DNA of 64,000 bases from Brucella thiophenivorans. GTDB taxonomy: Bacteria; Pseudomonadota; Alphaproteobacteria; Rhizobiales; Rhizobiaceae. Shown here in pieces: positions 1 to 9,138 of the stretch. Position numbers and translations under genes: made by a program. The notes under the pieces were generated by a model. It was not told the DNA's origin. It did no database searches and saw nothing but the letters and a program-made list of their open reading frames with translations. The stretch is from the NCBI RefSeq assembly GCF_002252445.1, contig NZ_NNRJ01000049.1:59249-123248 (forward strand), in the 5' to 3' direction. Every line of letters begins with the position of its first letter. Positions within the stretch are counted from its first letter, which is position 1.

Positions 1-419
1 TTGCCAAAGAGTTCGGATGTCGACGCCTGATAAAAGCGACACGTGTTGCCAAGTCCCAGAATACGCATGGATTCAAGCAATCTCAACGTGCCAAGCGCAT
101 CGGTGTTTGCTGTATATTCCGGCGTTTCAAAACTTACCTGAACATGGCTTTGCGCGCCGAGATTATAAATCTCGTCGGGACGAACTTCTTGAACAACGCG
201 GCAAAGATTGGTCGCATCGGTTAGATCGCCAAAATGCAATTTGAAGCGAATATCTTCATCATGCGGGTCTTGATAGAGATGGTCGATACGCGAGGTGTTG
301 AATGACGAAGACCGTCGCTTGAGCCCGTGCACCCGATAGCCTTTATTGAGCAGTAGCTCACTGAGATAGGCGCCGTCCTGTCCGGTCACGCCAATGATGA
401 GAGCTGTTTTTTCCTGCAA
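1..419 (-). CDS. gmd: GDP-mannose 4,6-dehydratase (partial, N-terminal part)
   Basis: Converts GDP-mannose to GDP-4-dehydro-6-deoxymannose, the entry to GDP-fucose, GDP-rhamnose or GDP-perosamine, in the cytoplasm. The first 139 residues lie in the window. They show the extended-SDR nucleotide motif GVTGQDG (residues 10-16), the family stretch [10 protein letters not shown], and YNLGAQSHV, and end in STSELFG, which contains the catalytic Thr/Glu pair. The Tyr-Lys of the active site would lie beyond the left edge. I place the start at a TTG (419-417) because GGAGGG sits 6 nt upstream and no in-frame ATG precedes the nucleotide motif. It is transcribed away from the three glycosyltransferase genes across a 261-bp spacer in which I recognised nothing specific. 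Confidence 0.93.
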   Translation of the reverse strand, partial: MQEKTALIIGVTGQDGAYLSELLLNKGYRVHGLKRRSSSFNTSRIDHLYQDPHDEDIRFKLHFGDLTDATNLCRVVQEVRPDEIYNLGAQSHVQVSFETPEYTANTDALGTLRLLESMRILGLGNTCRFYQASTSELFG

Positions 420-680
420 GGTCTTCCCTCCGACCAGTGTTTCATACAGCCATGATAATCATTTGAGCGCCCAACATAACGGCTTCAAAACGGTAAGCGG
501 GGCACCTTGCATGCCACTTAGGATGAGCATGAGAGAGCGCCGAACATGCGCTGTTTCCACCAAAGAGGTAGGCATCTCGCCCGCTGTCTGTGTTCCCTAT
601 GCCATTGGGCTTCTTGCGGGATGGGAGATCGTGTTGCCATCCTATTTTGACAAACTAACGGGCAATGGGGAAACATCATC

Positions 681-1952
681 ATGCGCGTCGTGCTTGCAAA
701 CCGGTATTTCTATCCTGATCAGTCTGCGACGAGCCGAATGGTGACGAGTCTGGCGCATGAACTGGTGCGCGAAGGTATTGAGACGACGGTTCTTGCCAGC
801 CGCAGCTATCACGACAAAGGTAAAGAGGCACTGCGTGCGCGCGAGACGATTGACGGCATCAATGTGCATCGGATCTGGACATCCGGCTTTGGTCGCGGAA
901 AGCTTGCGGGACGTGCGGTCGACTACGCTACGTTTCATCTTTCGGCGGCGGCATGGTTTGCAGCGAATGCCAAAAAAGATGATATTTGCGTGGTGTGCAC
1001 GGACCCGCCTTTGTTGTCGGTTTCAGCGGCACTACCGATCAAGCTTCGGGGTGCACATCTTGTAAACTGGGTCATGGACCTGTTCCCTGAAACGGCCATT
1101 GAACTTGGGCTTATGAAAAATCAGGCCATTCCAAGCAGGCTCGCTGTCGCTTTGCGCAACTGGTCGATGCGTCAGGCAGCACTCACGATTTGCCCGATTG
1201 AGCGTATGGCGCGGTTTTTATCGGCCAATGGTATTGCTTCGGAAAAGCTGGCTGTCGTTCATCACTGGGCGGATAAGAGTGAAATCCTGCCGGTTGGTCG
1301 CGAAGAAAACGCACTGCGCCACGCATGGGGTCTGAGCGATAAATTCGTGATTGGCTATTCGGGCAATTTTGGTCGTGCGCATGAATTTGGCACTGTTCTC
1401 GATGCAGCCGAACAGCTTCAGACGATCCCCGATATTGTGTTCCTGATGATCGGTGAGGGGCAGCAGCGTCCTTATGTCGAACGCGAGGTGAAGCGACGCG
1501 GATTGACCAATGTCGTTATGAAGCCTTTCCAACCTGTCGAGCAGCTCTCCGAGAGCTTGTGTGCGGCAGATGTGCATCTGGTCTCGCTCAAACCCGAGCT
1601 TGAACATTGCATTGTTCCCAGCAAGTTTTATGGCGTTTTGGCGGCGGCACGCCCGACGATTTTCATCGGCGATCCTGATGGTGAAATTGCCAATGTCGTT
1701 CATGATTTTCTTTGTGGCCTGTCGCTCTCTCCGGGCGAAGTTGAAATGCTGGTCAGTTCGATTTTGCTTTTGAAAAACTCACAACTTTATCGCAATACGA
1801 TGGGTAACAACGCCCGCTATCTCATGGAAACGGCCTATTCCAGAGAGATTGGAGCTGCCGTATGGCAAGCAGCCGTTGGGCGTATCGGTAAGAAAAGTGG
1901 ATCTATTCCCATGCCGGTTCTGGATCGGCGTTTCCACACGGAGAAGATGTGA
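681..1952 (+). CDS. Glycosyltransferase family 4 (WbuB/WcaI-like)
   Basis: Predicted cytoplasmic retaining glycosyltransferase with two Rossmann lobes (GT-B fold), acting in surface polysaccharide assembly. The N-terminal NRYFYPDQSATSRM and the acceptor-side segment NWVMDLFPE are typical of WbuB/WcaI-type GT4 enzymes. The C-terminal donor lobe has GYSGNFGRAH and the VPSKFYGVLAAARP block. That block has Ser-Lys where many GT4 enzymes carry the first Glu of the E-x7-E motif, as is usual in this subfamily. Donor and acceptor cannot be read from the sequence. GGGGAA lies about 9 nt before the ATG. The stop codon overlaps the start of the next glycosyltransferase, so the two are probably translationally coupled. 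Confidence 0.85.
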   Translation: MRVVLANRYFYPDQSATSRMVTSLAHELVREGIETTVLASRSYHDKGKEALRARETIDGINVHRIWTSGFGRGKLAGRAVDYATFHLSAAAWFAANAKKDDICVVCTDPPLLSVSAALPIKLRGAHLVNWVMDLFPETAIELGLMKNQAIPSRLAVALRNWSMRQAALTICPIERMARFLSANGIASEKLAVVHHWADKSEILPVGREENALRHAWGLSDKFVIGYSGNFGRAHEFGTVLDAAEQLQTIPDIVFLMIGEGQQRPYVEREVKRRGLTNVVMKPFQPVEQLSESLCAADVHLVSLKPELEHCIVPSKFYGVLAAARPTIFIGDPDGEIANVVHDFLCGLSLSPGEVEMLVSSILLLKNSQLYRNTMGNNARYLMETAYSREIGAAVWQAAVGRIGKKSGSIPMPVLDRRFHTEKM

Positions 1953-3187
1953 TGGATGGTTCGTTTGTCGTCAGCCAATTGGGTGCGCGCATGCATTACG
2001 CCGTGCCGCGCATTTTTGCCAATCACCAGAAGCTCGCGCATTTTTATACCGATATTTGTGCCGTGCAGGGCTGGCCTCGTATGCTCAATCGTTTGCCAGC
2101 AACAATGCTTCCTGCCTCAGTGCGGCGGTTAATTGGGCGTACGCCAAAGGATATTCCGCAGGAACGAATGACGACCTTTCCCACCTTTGGCTTGCATTCG
2201 GCGGTCCGCAGGCTTTCGCATCAGAGGGGGCCTAAATCCACGGCCAATGCCATCTGGGCGGGTGAAACATTTGGCAAGCTCGTTGCTGCAAGTGGCTTTC
2301 ATGGTGCGAGCGGGGTCTATGCTTTCAGCGGCGAAGCCTATGAGTTGTTAGGCGCTGCAAAGAAGCAGGGCCTCTGGACAGCGGTTGAACAGATGATTGC
2401 GCCGCGTGGCGTTGTCGATCAGCTGGCCTGCGAAGAGGAAATTCTGAACCCCGGCTGGCAGCTCTCGGCTGCCGATGATGAGAATGCCGAAGCTTTTGCG
2501 ACACGAGAAAAGGCGGAGTGGCAGATAGCAGATGCTGTGATCTGTCCTTCAAATTTTGTGGCGCAGCACGTCATCGAAGCTGGCTGTGCTGTCGAAAAAG
2601 TAGTGGTCGTGCCTTATGGCGTTGATGATCGGTTTTTGATCGCTCCAGACGTACGCAAGCCGGGACCTTTGCGTGTTTTGACTGTGGGTGCAGTGGGTTT
2701 GCGAAAAGGTTCGCCCTACGTGGGCGAAGTCGCCCGCAAGCTTGGGCCGCAAGCCCAGTTCCGTATGGTCGGACCAATCGATATTCAGTCGGAAGCGCAG
2801 GAAAAACTTGGCAAAGTGGTTGAACTGACAGGACCGATCCCGCGCAGCGAAATGCGTGCGCAATTTGAATGGGCAGATGTGTTTTTGTTGCCATCGCTGT
2901 GCGAAGGTTCAGCAACCGCTTGCTACGAGGCACTAGCCGCTGGTCTTCCGGTTATCTGCACTGAAAATACCGGCAGCGTCGTCCGCCACGGAATAGATGG
3001 CTACATTGTGCCGACCCGTGATGTTGATGAGACAGCCGAAATACTCCGCCATTTTGCGGGCAGCCCCGACGCGCTTTCAAGAATGAGCGATAATGCGCGT
3101 GAAAGAGCGGCTGATTACACCGTTGTGCGCTACGGCGAACGGCTGATTGAAGCTTTATCAGGTCATCGCGTGGGGACTTTTTCATGA
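1952..3187 (+). CDS. Glycosyltransferase family 4
   Basis: Second gene of a three-gene glycosyltransferase operon. The C-terminal half carries the GT4 signature LPSLCEGSATACYEALAAG with an intact E-x7-E pair, followed by PVICTENTGSVVRHGIDGY. GPLRVLTVGAVGLRKGSPY marks the donor-binding lobe. The N-terminal lobe (YAVPRIFANHQKLAHFYTD) is not one I can assign to a specific enzyme. The ATG at 1952 is preferred over the GTG one codon earlier: GGAG lies 8 nt upstream and it gives a TGATG overlap with the preceding stop. The gene ends in an ATGA overlap with the next one. Sugar specificity is unknown. Confidence 0.83.
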   Translation: MDGSFVVSQLGARMHYAVPRIFANHQKLAHFYTDICAVQGWPRMLNRLPATMLPASVRRLIGRTPKDIPQERMTTFPTFGLHSAVRRLSHQRGPKSTANAIWAGETFGKLVAASGFHGASGVYAFSGEAYELLGAAKKQGLWTAVEQMIAPRGVVDQLACEEEILNPGWQLSAADDENAEAFATREKAEWQIADAVICPSNFVAQHVIEAGCAVEKVVVVPYGVDDRFLIAPDVRKPGPLRVLTVGAVGLRKGSPYVGEVARKLGPQAQFRMVGPIDIQSEAQEKLGKVVELTGPIPRSEMRAQFEWADVFLLPSLCEGSATACYEALAAGLPVICTENTGSVVRHGIDGYIVPTRDVDETAEILRHFAGSPDALSRMSDNARERAADYTVVRYGERLIEALSGHRVGTFS

Positions 3188-4380
3188 AAATAATCCATGT
3201 TATAGGCTCGTTCGATCCCGCCAAAGGTGGACCGCAGGCGGTTGTTGTGCGTCTGGCTGCAGCACAGGCAGCGCTCGGACATGATGTAACCATTGTCAGC
3301 TATAGCAACGACGAGGTTAATTACCGCGCGTCGAAAGCCACGGCCAGCATCCCTGATTTTGATAAGGTTCGGACATTTCTGTTGCCCATGCCGGACTTCC
3401 AAGAAAAGCTGCTTGGTAGTCGCGCGGCAAAGGCAATGTCAGCGTTTCTTCGTGCGGCAGATTTTGTGCATATACATGGCGTTTGGGAAACCAATTTGCT
3501 GAGAGCGGCAATGCTCTGTCGTCGTTATAAGGTTGCATATTGCATATGTTGTTGTGGGATGCTCGATAAATGGAGCATGCAGCAAAAAGCATGGAAAAAG
3601 CAGCTCGCATTGAAGCTCGGCTTTCGCAAGATGTTGGATGGCGCATCCTTTATTCAGGCGCTTAATCAGGACGAAATCGAACTGATGCGACCCTTAGGCT
3701 TGAAGCCTCCGTCAATCATCATTCCAAATGGCATATTTTTGAACGAAGTTGAGGGCGGCGAAGGCAACAGGGCCGGATTGCCGGATCGGCCTTATGTTCT
3801 TTTCCTGTCGCGGCTGCATTATAAAAAAGGCCTCGACATTCTGGCCGATGCTTTTCGTCAGATTGCGCCGCTGTTTCCGGAAATTGATCTTGTGGTGGCA
3901 GGGCCGGATGGCGGTGCGGTAGCAGACTTTTGTGACAGTATCCGCGCAGCCGGTCTTGAAAGCCGCGTGCATTTGACCGGCGGACTTTATGGCCCCGCAA
4001 AGATTGCTGCCTTGAAAAATGCGGCCTGTTTTTGTCTGCCGAGCCGCCAGGAAGGGTTCAGTGTTGCGATCACCGAAGCGCTTGCTTGTGGCGTGCCGGT
4101 TGTCATTACCGATGCCTGCCATTTCCCGGAAGTGGCGCAAGCGGGTGCTGGCGTTGTGTGTTCGTTGTCCGCTGAAGCTGTGGCCGATGGTCTAAGACAA
4201 ATACTTGGAAGCATTCATCGTGCTGCCCAAATGGGCGCGGCGGGTAGCCGTCTGGTGCGGGAAAATTATACTTGGCCGCGCATTGCGGTTCAAACCATTG
4301 CTGCCTATCAGACAGCGCAACATGCCAAGGCTGGAGCCGTTCCTATTCGCGACAGGCTTACAGTCGTAACGACAGCTTAG
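3184..4380 (+). CDS. Glycosyltransferase family 4
   Basis: Third gene of the operon, joined to its predecessor by an ATGA overlap. MKIIHVIGSFDPAKGGPQ is the glycine-rich N-terminal acceptor-lobe motif (KGGPQ) of GT4 enzymes. VLFLSRLHYKKGLDIL and VVAGPDGG define the donor lobe, and LPSRQEGFSVAITEALACG contains the E-x7-E pair. HIHGVWETNLLRA resembles transferases of exopolysaccharide clusters. A cluster of cysteines (CICCCG, near residue 122) is unusual but lies in the acceptor lobe. The TAG stop overlaps the stop of the convergent acetyltransferase gene by four bases, leaving no room for a terminator. Confidence 0.85.
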   Translation: MKIIHVIGSFDPAKGGPQAVVVRLAAAQAALGHDVTIVSYSNDEVNYRASKATASIPDFDKVRTFLLPMPDFQEKLLGSRAAKAMSAFLRAADFVHIHGVWETNLLRAAMLCRRYKVAYCICCCGMLDKWSMQQKAWKKQLALKLGFRKMLDGASFIQALNQDEIELMRPLGLKPPSIIIPNGIFLNEVEGGEGNRAGLPDRPYVLFLSRLHYKKGLDILADAFRQIAPLFPEIDLVVAGPDGGAVADFCDSIRAAGLESRVHLTGGLYGPAKIAALKNAACFCLPSRQEGFSVAITEALACGVPVVITDACHFPEVAQAGAGVVCSLSAEAVADGLRQILGSIHRAAQMGAAGSRLVRENYTWPRIAVQTIAAYQTAQHAKAGAVPIRDRLTVVTTA

Positions 4381-4973
4381 GAAAGTCTTCGTCTTGCGCG
4401 AATTGGCTTTGCCGGATTGCCGGCATAGACCATCCAAGGCTCCATATCGCGGAAGCTGACTCCACGTGCGCCCAGAACAGCACCTTCATTCACCGTTACG
4501 CCTGGGCCGACGAAAGCTTCGGCTGCAATCCATGCGCAAGCCCCGATCACAATCGGGGATGCGGTCAGCGGAAAATCATGCTGATCGATATTGTGCCCAG
4601 CAGAGCATAGATGCGCGCGTTGCGAAACAATGGCGTAGGGCGCAAGCGTTATCGGCGCAACATTGTAGCAAATGGCACCCGGCCCAAGTGAAGAATGCGC
4701 ATCCATGACAAGATTTGCTGGCCACCAGATACGCGCACTGCCGCGCACAATGGCGGTTTTGTGGATCGAGGCACCAAAGGCCCGCAGGATCATGCCTCGC
4801 CAGCGCCACAGAAAAGACGGCGTCCAAGCAGCTAGCGCCAACCATGTCGCCTGCCAGCAAAGACGCTGAATGCGGTGTTTAAATGTGAAGGTTGCACCGC
4901 CCTCCATCGGGCTGGAGCTTTCCTTACGACCGCTTATCGCGATGCGGTGATCTGATCGTGATGCAATGGACAT
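4377..4973 (-). CDS. WcaF-like colanic-acid-type O-acetyltransferase
   Basis: Left-handed beta-helix (hexapeptide repeat) acyltransferase, 198 residues, resembling WcaF-type enzymes that O-acetylate exopolysaccharide repeat units from acetyl-CoA. Visible features are the N-terminal TWLALAAWTPSFLWRWRGMILRAFGA segment, hexapeptide-like turns from about residue 60, the catalytic-type histidine in CSAGHNIDQHDF, and the VYAGNPAKPIRAR ending typical of the family. I chose the ATG at 4973, not the longer frame that runs into the upstream gene, because GAGG precedes it and it begins 12 nt after the upstream stop. Last gene of the leftward operon that starts at 8875. Confidence 0.85.
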   Translation of the reverse strand: MSIASRSDHRIAISGRKESSSPMEGGATFTFKHRIQRLCWQATWLALAAWTPSFLWRWRGMILRAFGASIHKTAIVRGSARIWWPANLVMDAHSSLGPGAICYNVAPITLAPYAIVSQRAHLCSAGHNIDQHDFPLTASPIVIGACAWIAAEAFVGPGVTVNEGAVLGARGVSFRDMEPWMVYAGNPAKPIRARRRLS

Positions 4974-4984
4974 TGATTTTATCC

Positions 4985-6268
4985 TCACATGTATTGTGGA
5001 ACAGTCGAACCGCGTTGCAAAGCAGTCGGCAGACCGACCGATTTGTTGCGTATGCGGCAGAACCATAAAACCGGGATCAGGAAGATCGCCATATGAATCC
5101 AGACCGGGATAACCCAGTCTGTTTGATGGGAAATGGCATGCATAGCTGGTACGATCGACAGCATGTAAACGAGCTGCCCCAGCATTTCCCCGGCCATTGC
5201 GGTTTCCCAAATCCGTCGCATGATCCATGCAAGCAGCAAAAATTTTAATGCACCAAAATACCAGAAGGATGCAAAGGCATCGACCAGACCTGTTTCGGTG
5301 GTGCCGGTCAGCGGATTATAATTGCGGCTTGGTTTCGGTGTGTCGAACTGGAGGGATTCTTTTAATTTCGAGCCGACGAGCTGTGCTGGAACGAAAGTGA
5401 AAATCACGCGGTTCCAGTGAAACTTGCCGTAGTCGAACTCCAGCCGCTGGTCGATTTCATCAATACGCAGCACTGCATTGCGCATTTCAAGGCCACCTCG
5501 TGCCAGCGTCTCGCTGAAATTATCCGAATAATTAATTTGCATAATGTCATCAAGAACGAAGCCTGAGGCCGCCCGGGTGATCTGGCGATAATCGCCCATG
5601 CTGGTCATCAAAAATGTTCCGGCCAGAATGCCTAACGCCATAAGAATACGCGGTACAACAAACCGACGATAAAACCACAAAGGCAGCAAGATCATAAGCA
5701 AAAGCTGGATCGCTTCTGCGCGTTTGCCGGTTACGAGAATTCTGTCAAAATAGAAAAGGAGATCGAATATGATGATGGCCAGCGCCGTCCATGACGGTCT
5801 GCTTGCAAAGCAAAGCAGCGCGATTGCAAGACCGTAGGGCATGAGCTGTGCAAAGAACAAATAAACAACCGGCATACCCGTCATTTGGGTTCCGATCGAT
5901 ATATCACCGGGCAGGCGGCTCAAGAGAAAATAGAAAACTGCACCAAATATTGACAGGCCTGCAGCTGCCCATAAAAGCCGCTTCTCGCTGAAATGCATGC
6001 TGAGAAAGCCGATAGGCCGTTTGGCCATGCGCCAGCCAAGTGCCAGCATGGAAAGCGACAATATGCCCATGAACATGGTCTTGGTATAAGCCCCAGCTGG
6101 CAGAAACTGGTCATGCATCAAGGCTGGAATTTGCGGCAGAAGAAATCCGAATGTCATAACGCCTGCAAGGAACGGAAATTGATACATCCGGTCTGCGCGA
6201 AACAATAGTCCGCTTGCCAGAAAGCACCCCACGAGGCCAACGAAAATCCATGTAAGCGATACGTTCAT
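4985..6268 (-). CDS. Polysaccharide polymerase-like multispanning membrane protein (Wzy-type)
   Basis: Integral inner-membrane protein of 427 residues with roughly ten hydrophobic segments, for example VGLVGCFLASGLL, FLAGVMTFGFLLPQI and ALAIIIFDLLFYF. A larger loop between the fifth and final helices contains TGKRAEAIQ and NPLTGTTETGLVDAFASFWYFG. This layout matches O-antigen/capsule polymerases of the OAPol kind, which share little primary sequence, so the assignment rests on topology and context. Its neighbours are an initiating transferase, GT2, DUF218 protein and acetyltransferase. The start overlaps the upstream stop by ATGA. Confidence 0.6.
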   Translation of the reverse strand: MNVSLTWIFVGLVGCFLASGLLFRADRMYQFPFLAGVMTFGFLLPQIPALMHDQFLPAGAYTKTMFMGILSLSMLALGWRMAKRPIGFLSMHFSEKRLLWAAAGLSIFGAVFYFLLSRLPGDISIGTQMTGMPVVYLFFAQLMPYGLAIALLCFASRPSWTALAIIIFDLLFYFDRILVTGKRAEAIQLLLMILLPLWFYRRFVVPRILMALGILAGTFLMTSMGDYRQITRAASGFVLDDIMQINYSDNFSETLARGGLEMRNAVLRIDEIDQRLEFDYGKFHWNRVIFTFVPAQLVGSKLKESLQFDTPKPSRNYNPLTGTTETGLVDAFASFWYFGALKFLLLAWIMRRIWETAMAGEMLGQLVYMLSIVPAMHAISHQTDWVIPVWIHMAIFLIPVLWFCRIRNKSVGLPTALQRGSTVPQYM

Positions 6269-6885
6269 CCATGGCCCCCATAGCGCTTACAAACGCTGGA
6301 AATGCTGGAAGGCGTTTCGTCGGTCATAAGGTCTGACGGATAGATACGGCCCGATGCCAGATACCAGCCAAGCTTTATATATTCTTTGGCGACAAGTTCG
6401 ATGTCAGCCGAGGTTGTCGGAAAACCTCTCGGTCTTTGATCGCCGCCAATAGGCGCAGAACTGAAATGCATCTGCGGGCAGACTGCGCGAAAACTGGCAA
6501 TTGCCCGGCGTGAATGATACCAGTTTGTAACGATGAGGGCTTTTTTCGCCTGAATTTCGCGCATCACAGGTGCGGAATAATAAGCATTCTGCCAGGTGCT
6601 TCCCGATTGGCATTCAACAAGGATCGCGGATGGATTAACGCCATTGCGCACCATGATCTGTTTGTTGAAAAGGCAGTCGCCGTCGCCGGTAATCAAAATG
6701 AGTGGCGACCGGCCTTCTTTCCAGAGCCGCGCTGCTTGTGCCGCACGCGGTGGCCCATCGCCACCCGGCACCACAATGACATCGGCCTTGATGCCATCAT
6801 CTTGCAATGTCAGAACCGGTTCCGAATAGAACATGGCTGCAAGTCCAAAAATGACGACACAGGGAAACAGAACCAGTAGCATCAT
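6265..6885 (-). CDS. YdcF-like DUF218 protein
   Basis: Membrane-anchored DUF218 (YdcF/SanA/ElyC) family protein of 206 residues. One N-terminal transmembrane helix (MMLLVLFPCVVIFGLAAMF) is followed by a domain facing the periplasm. The domain shows ADVIVVPGGDGPPRAAQAARLW, ILITGDGD, the conserved TWQNAYYS and the IVTNWYHSRRA block. Family members are linked to envelope polysaccharide or lipid-carrier homeostasis, but their biochemistry is poorly defined. A longer frame reaches back to 7017, but those residues overlap the upstream gene. I place the start at the ATG at 6885, which overlaps the upstream stop (ATGA). Its own end overlaps the polymerase-like gene in the same way. Confidence 0.8.
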   Translation of the reverse strand: MMLLVLFPCVVIFGLAAMFYSEPVLTLQDDGIKADVIVVPGGDGPPRAAQAARLWKEGRSPLILITGDGDCLFNKQIMVRNGVNPSAILVECQSGSTWQNAYYSAPVMREIQAKKALIVTNWYHSRRAIASFRAVCPQMHFSSAPIGGDQRPRGFPTTSADIELVAKEYIKLGWYLASGRIYPSDLMTDETPSSISSVCKRYGGHG

Positions 6886-7763
6886 ACCATATGCCGTTCC
6901 GGTTCTTGATGATCCATCATAGGGCGAACCGATACGCTGGCTGCCGTGTTCTGGTTGCGGCGCTGTTCTTCCATCTTGATGATGATCATGAATTCGTATG
7001 CAGCGAGCAGCCGACAATAAAGATAGCCGGGTTTGCCGTCGAGAAAACCGCGGCGCACAACATACATATAGAGAAACCGCAGCGAAGGCCTGAATGGCAT
7101 ATGATACGAGAGCGACTTCAATGCGCGCCTTCGCCTTTCAGGCGTGGTTGATAGCAGTCCGCCCCAGTCGATATTGCGCTCCAACAAACGACTGGAGGAG
7201 AGATCTGCTTCAGCGGATGAATAGCGATTGTGCTTATCGTACCAGGCCTCAAGCCCTTTGTTGAAACTGTAATGGATGAAATGGGCCTGCAAAGCCCCTT
7301 CCGGGCCACCACTTGCACGGGAATGCACGGAGCGCTCAAAGCGAACGCGGTCCGGGCGTACCAGACGGGTGATCCATGTGGGATAGAGACTTGCGTGTTT
7401 TATCCACCTTCCCATGAACATATTCTTGTAGCGGGCTTTGAAGAACACCTCTGGACGTGTCGGGTCTGCGGCAATTGCCAGCATCTCGTCGCGCAAATCT
7501 TCGGGCGTGATTTCGTCGGCATCGGGTGTGTAAACCCAGTCATGCTTGAACTCAATTTCCGAAAGTCCATGCATGCGTTGCCGGTCTTCGGTGTCGTAAA
7601 CACGATGAAACACGCGGGCACCTGCGGCTCTTGCAATCTCTACCGTGCGGTCATTGCTGAATGAATCGAGTATCACAATGTCATCGCACCAATCGAGCGA
7701 GGCAAGACAGGCTGGCAGATTGACCTCTTCATTCAATGTCATGATGAGAACTGAAACGCTCAT
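6882..7763 (-). CDS. Glycosyltransferase family 2 (WaaE-like)
   Basis: GT-A fold inverting transferase of 293 residues. SVLIMTLNEEVNLPACLASLDWCDDIVILDS is the N-terminal nucleotide-binding block of the WaaE/KdtX-like branch of GT2. VYTPDADEI supplies the metal-binding DxD, and the KARYKNMFMGRWIKH stretch is typical of that branch. Such enzymes add Glc or similar residues to LPS core or exopolysaccharide; the acceptor here is unknown. Translationally coupled at both ends (ATGA at 7760-7763 and 6882-6885), so it is expressed in fixed proportion with the WecA-like enzyme. Confidence 0.87.
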   Translation of the reverse strand: MSVSVLIMTLNEEVNLPACLASLDWCDDIVILDSFSNDRTVEIARAAGARVFHRVYDTEDRQRMHGLSEIEFKHDWVYTPDADEITPEDLRDEMLAIAADPTRPEVFFKARYKNMFMGRWIKHASLYPTWITRLVRPDRVRFERSVHSRASGGPEGALQAHFIHYSFNKGLEAWYDKHNRYSSAEADLSSSRLLERNIDWGGLLSTTPERRRRALKSLSYHMPFRPSLRFLYMYVVRRGFLDGKPGYLYCRLLAAYEFMIIIKMEEQRRNQNTAASVSVRPMMDHQEPERHMV

Positions 7764-8875
7764 AAAGTTGCCCCCGGCAAAGTGATGTTTGGTTTGGATG
7801 GTGTCGTTGCTTCGACAACGATAGGGCGCAGGCTCTTATTGCTGCGAAGCACAAACAGCGTGTGCGCAATGGCTGGCAGGATTAGTGCCACGAGCATTGG
7901 CCATGCCGGTATTTCAAGGCGGATAGCGGCATAAGCGATTGCACCAGCCAGAAAATTGAGCGCCATAATGATGAGCGCGGTTTGGCTGTGCGAAAAACCA
8001 TTGTCGAGAAACAGATGATGCAAATGTTGCCGGTCGGGTGAAAAGGGGCTTCTGCGTGCTGAAAGACGACGAAGAATGAGGCTCAGTGTGTCAATCACCG
8101 GTACAATCACCACCCACAGGAGAATTGGAAAAGCCATCGCAGCATTGGCATTGGTGAGGATCAGAATGATCCCTGCAAGGGTCGCACCCAGAAATGTGCT
8201 ACCGCCATCGCCCAGAAACAGGCTGGCTTTCGCACGCCAGCGATGACGCATATTGAAGATAAGAAAGCCGATACAGGCTGCTGAAAGCGTGAGCGCCTGT
8301 AATCCGATATGGTTTTGGTCGATAGTGAAACTAATGGCTGCCAGCCAGAAGAAACTTGCGGCACTGGCAGATCCGGCAAGGCCATCGATACCGTCGCTCA
8401 TATTGACAGCATTGACGAGGCCAACCACAAAAGTGATCGCAAGCAGTACGTAAACTGGTCCGCCCAATGTCATCGATTCCATGGTGTCTATGACACCAGA
8501 AGCAAAGCCGAGATGGATTTGTGTCAGTCCGGCAACTCCAATGATCATAAAAGCGGCCAGCACCTGCATGCCGAGGCGGGGTGCTACGGGCAGGTTAAAC
8601 CTGTCATCAAGAACACCCGTTATAAGGATCAGAAGCAGACCTGGCAGAAGCGCAACGGCATTTGCTGATCCCACCATTGCGGGTGTCAGAAAAGCTGCTG
8701 CAGAAAAGGACAGGAAGATCGCAATGCCTCCGCAAAGCGGAACGTGACCGTCATGTGTTTTACGCGCATTGGGAATGTCGATGAGGTGCCATTCGCGTGC
8801 AAGCCCTTTGAATCCCAGACAGAATGCAACCGATAATGCAAAAGCCAGAAGCGTGATCCAGAAAAAGCTGATCAT
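7760..8875 (-). CDS. Undecaprenyl-phosphate sugar-1-phosphate transferase (WecA/MraY family)
   Basis: Polytopic enzyme that transfers a HexNAc-1-phosphate from a UDP-sugar to undecaprenyl phosphate, the first membrane step of glycan assembly. The family motifs are present in order: LTGVLDDRFNLPV (Asp-Asp), VNAVNMSDGIDGLAG, LFLGDGGSTFLGA and the cytoplasmic PDRQHLHHLFLDNG. About ten transmembrane segments are visible in 371 residues. The ATG at 8875 is chosen over an in-frame TTG four codons upstream because GGAGGAG lies directly before it. It heads the leftward operon, and its substrate (GlcNAc, QuiNAc or other) cannot be told from sequence. It is the only initiating transferase seen in the window. 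Confidence 0.9.
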   Translation of the reverse strand: MISFFWITLLAFALSVAFCLGFKGLAREWHLIDIPNARKTHDGHVPLCGGIAIFLSFSAAAFLTPAMVGSANAVALLPGLLLILITGVLDDRFNLPVAPRLGMQVLAAFMIIGVAGLTQIHLGFASGVIDTMESMTLGGPVYVLLAITFVVGLVNAVNMSDGIDGLAGSASAASFFWLAAISFTIDQNHIGLQALTLSAACIGFLIFNMRHRWRAKASLFLGDGGSTFLGATLAGIILILTNANAAMAFPILLWVVIVPVIDTLSLILRRLSARRSPFSPDRQHLHHLFLDNGFSHSQTALIIMALNFLAGAIAYAAIRLEIPAWPMLVALILPAIAHTLFVLRSNKSLRPIVVEATTPSKPNITLPGATL

Positions 8876-8887
8876 GTCTCCTCCCAA

Positions 8888-8933
8888 GCGCGTGTAAAAA
8901 TTGCGACTGTGAAATTTTTACCGGCTCACGCGC
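8888..8933. promoter_or_regulatory. Interrupted palindrome in a divergent promoter region
   Basis: GCGCGTG (8888-8894) pairs with CACGCGC (8927-8933), and TAAAAATT pairs with AATTTTTA inside it. It sits just upstream of the WecA-like gene and 205 bp before the flippase gene, so it could be an operator or a leader hairpin for the leftward operon. Function is inferred from position only. Confidence 0.4.
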
Positions 8934-9138
8934 AGACCCGCGACTTAGCTATAGAGCGTGGTCCATACGCCTTTCAGGTAAGTGTTAACACCAACGGCCA
9001 CATTTCCCGCTGGTCTCAAACGTCTATTCTCGTCTGATGTAATAAAGAGCGGCGCTCGCTGCTTTTGATTTCTGAGGGACAGGGTGTTTTGAAGATAAGC
9101 AAGCAGAGCAGAATCAGGCTCCCGAATAGGAGCAGATC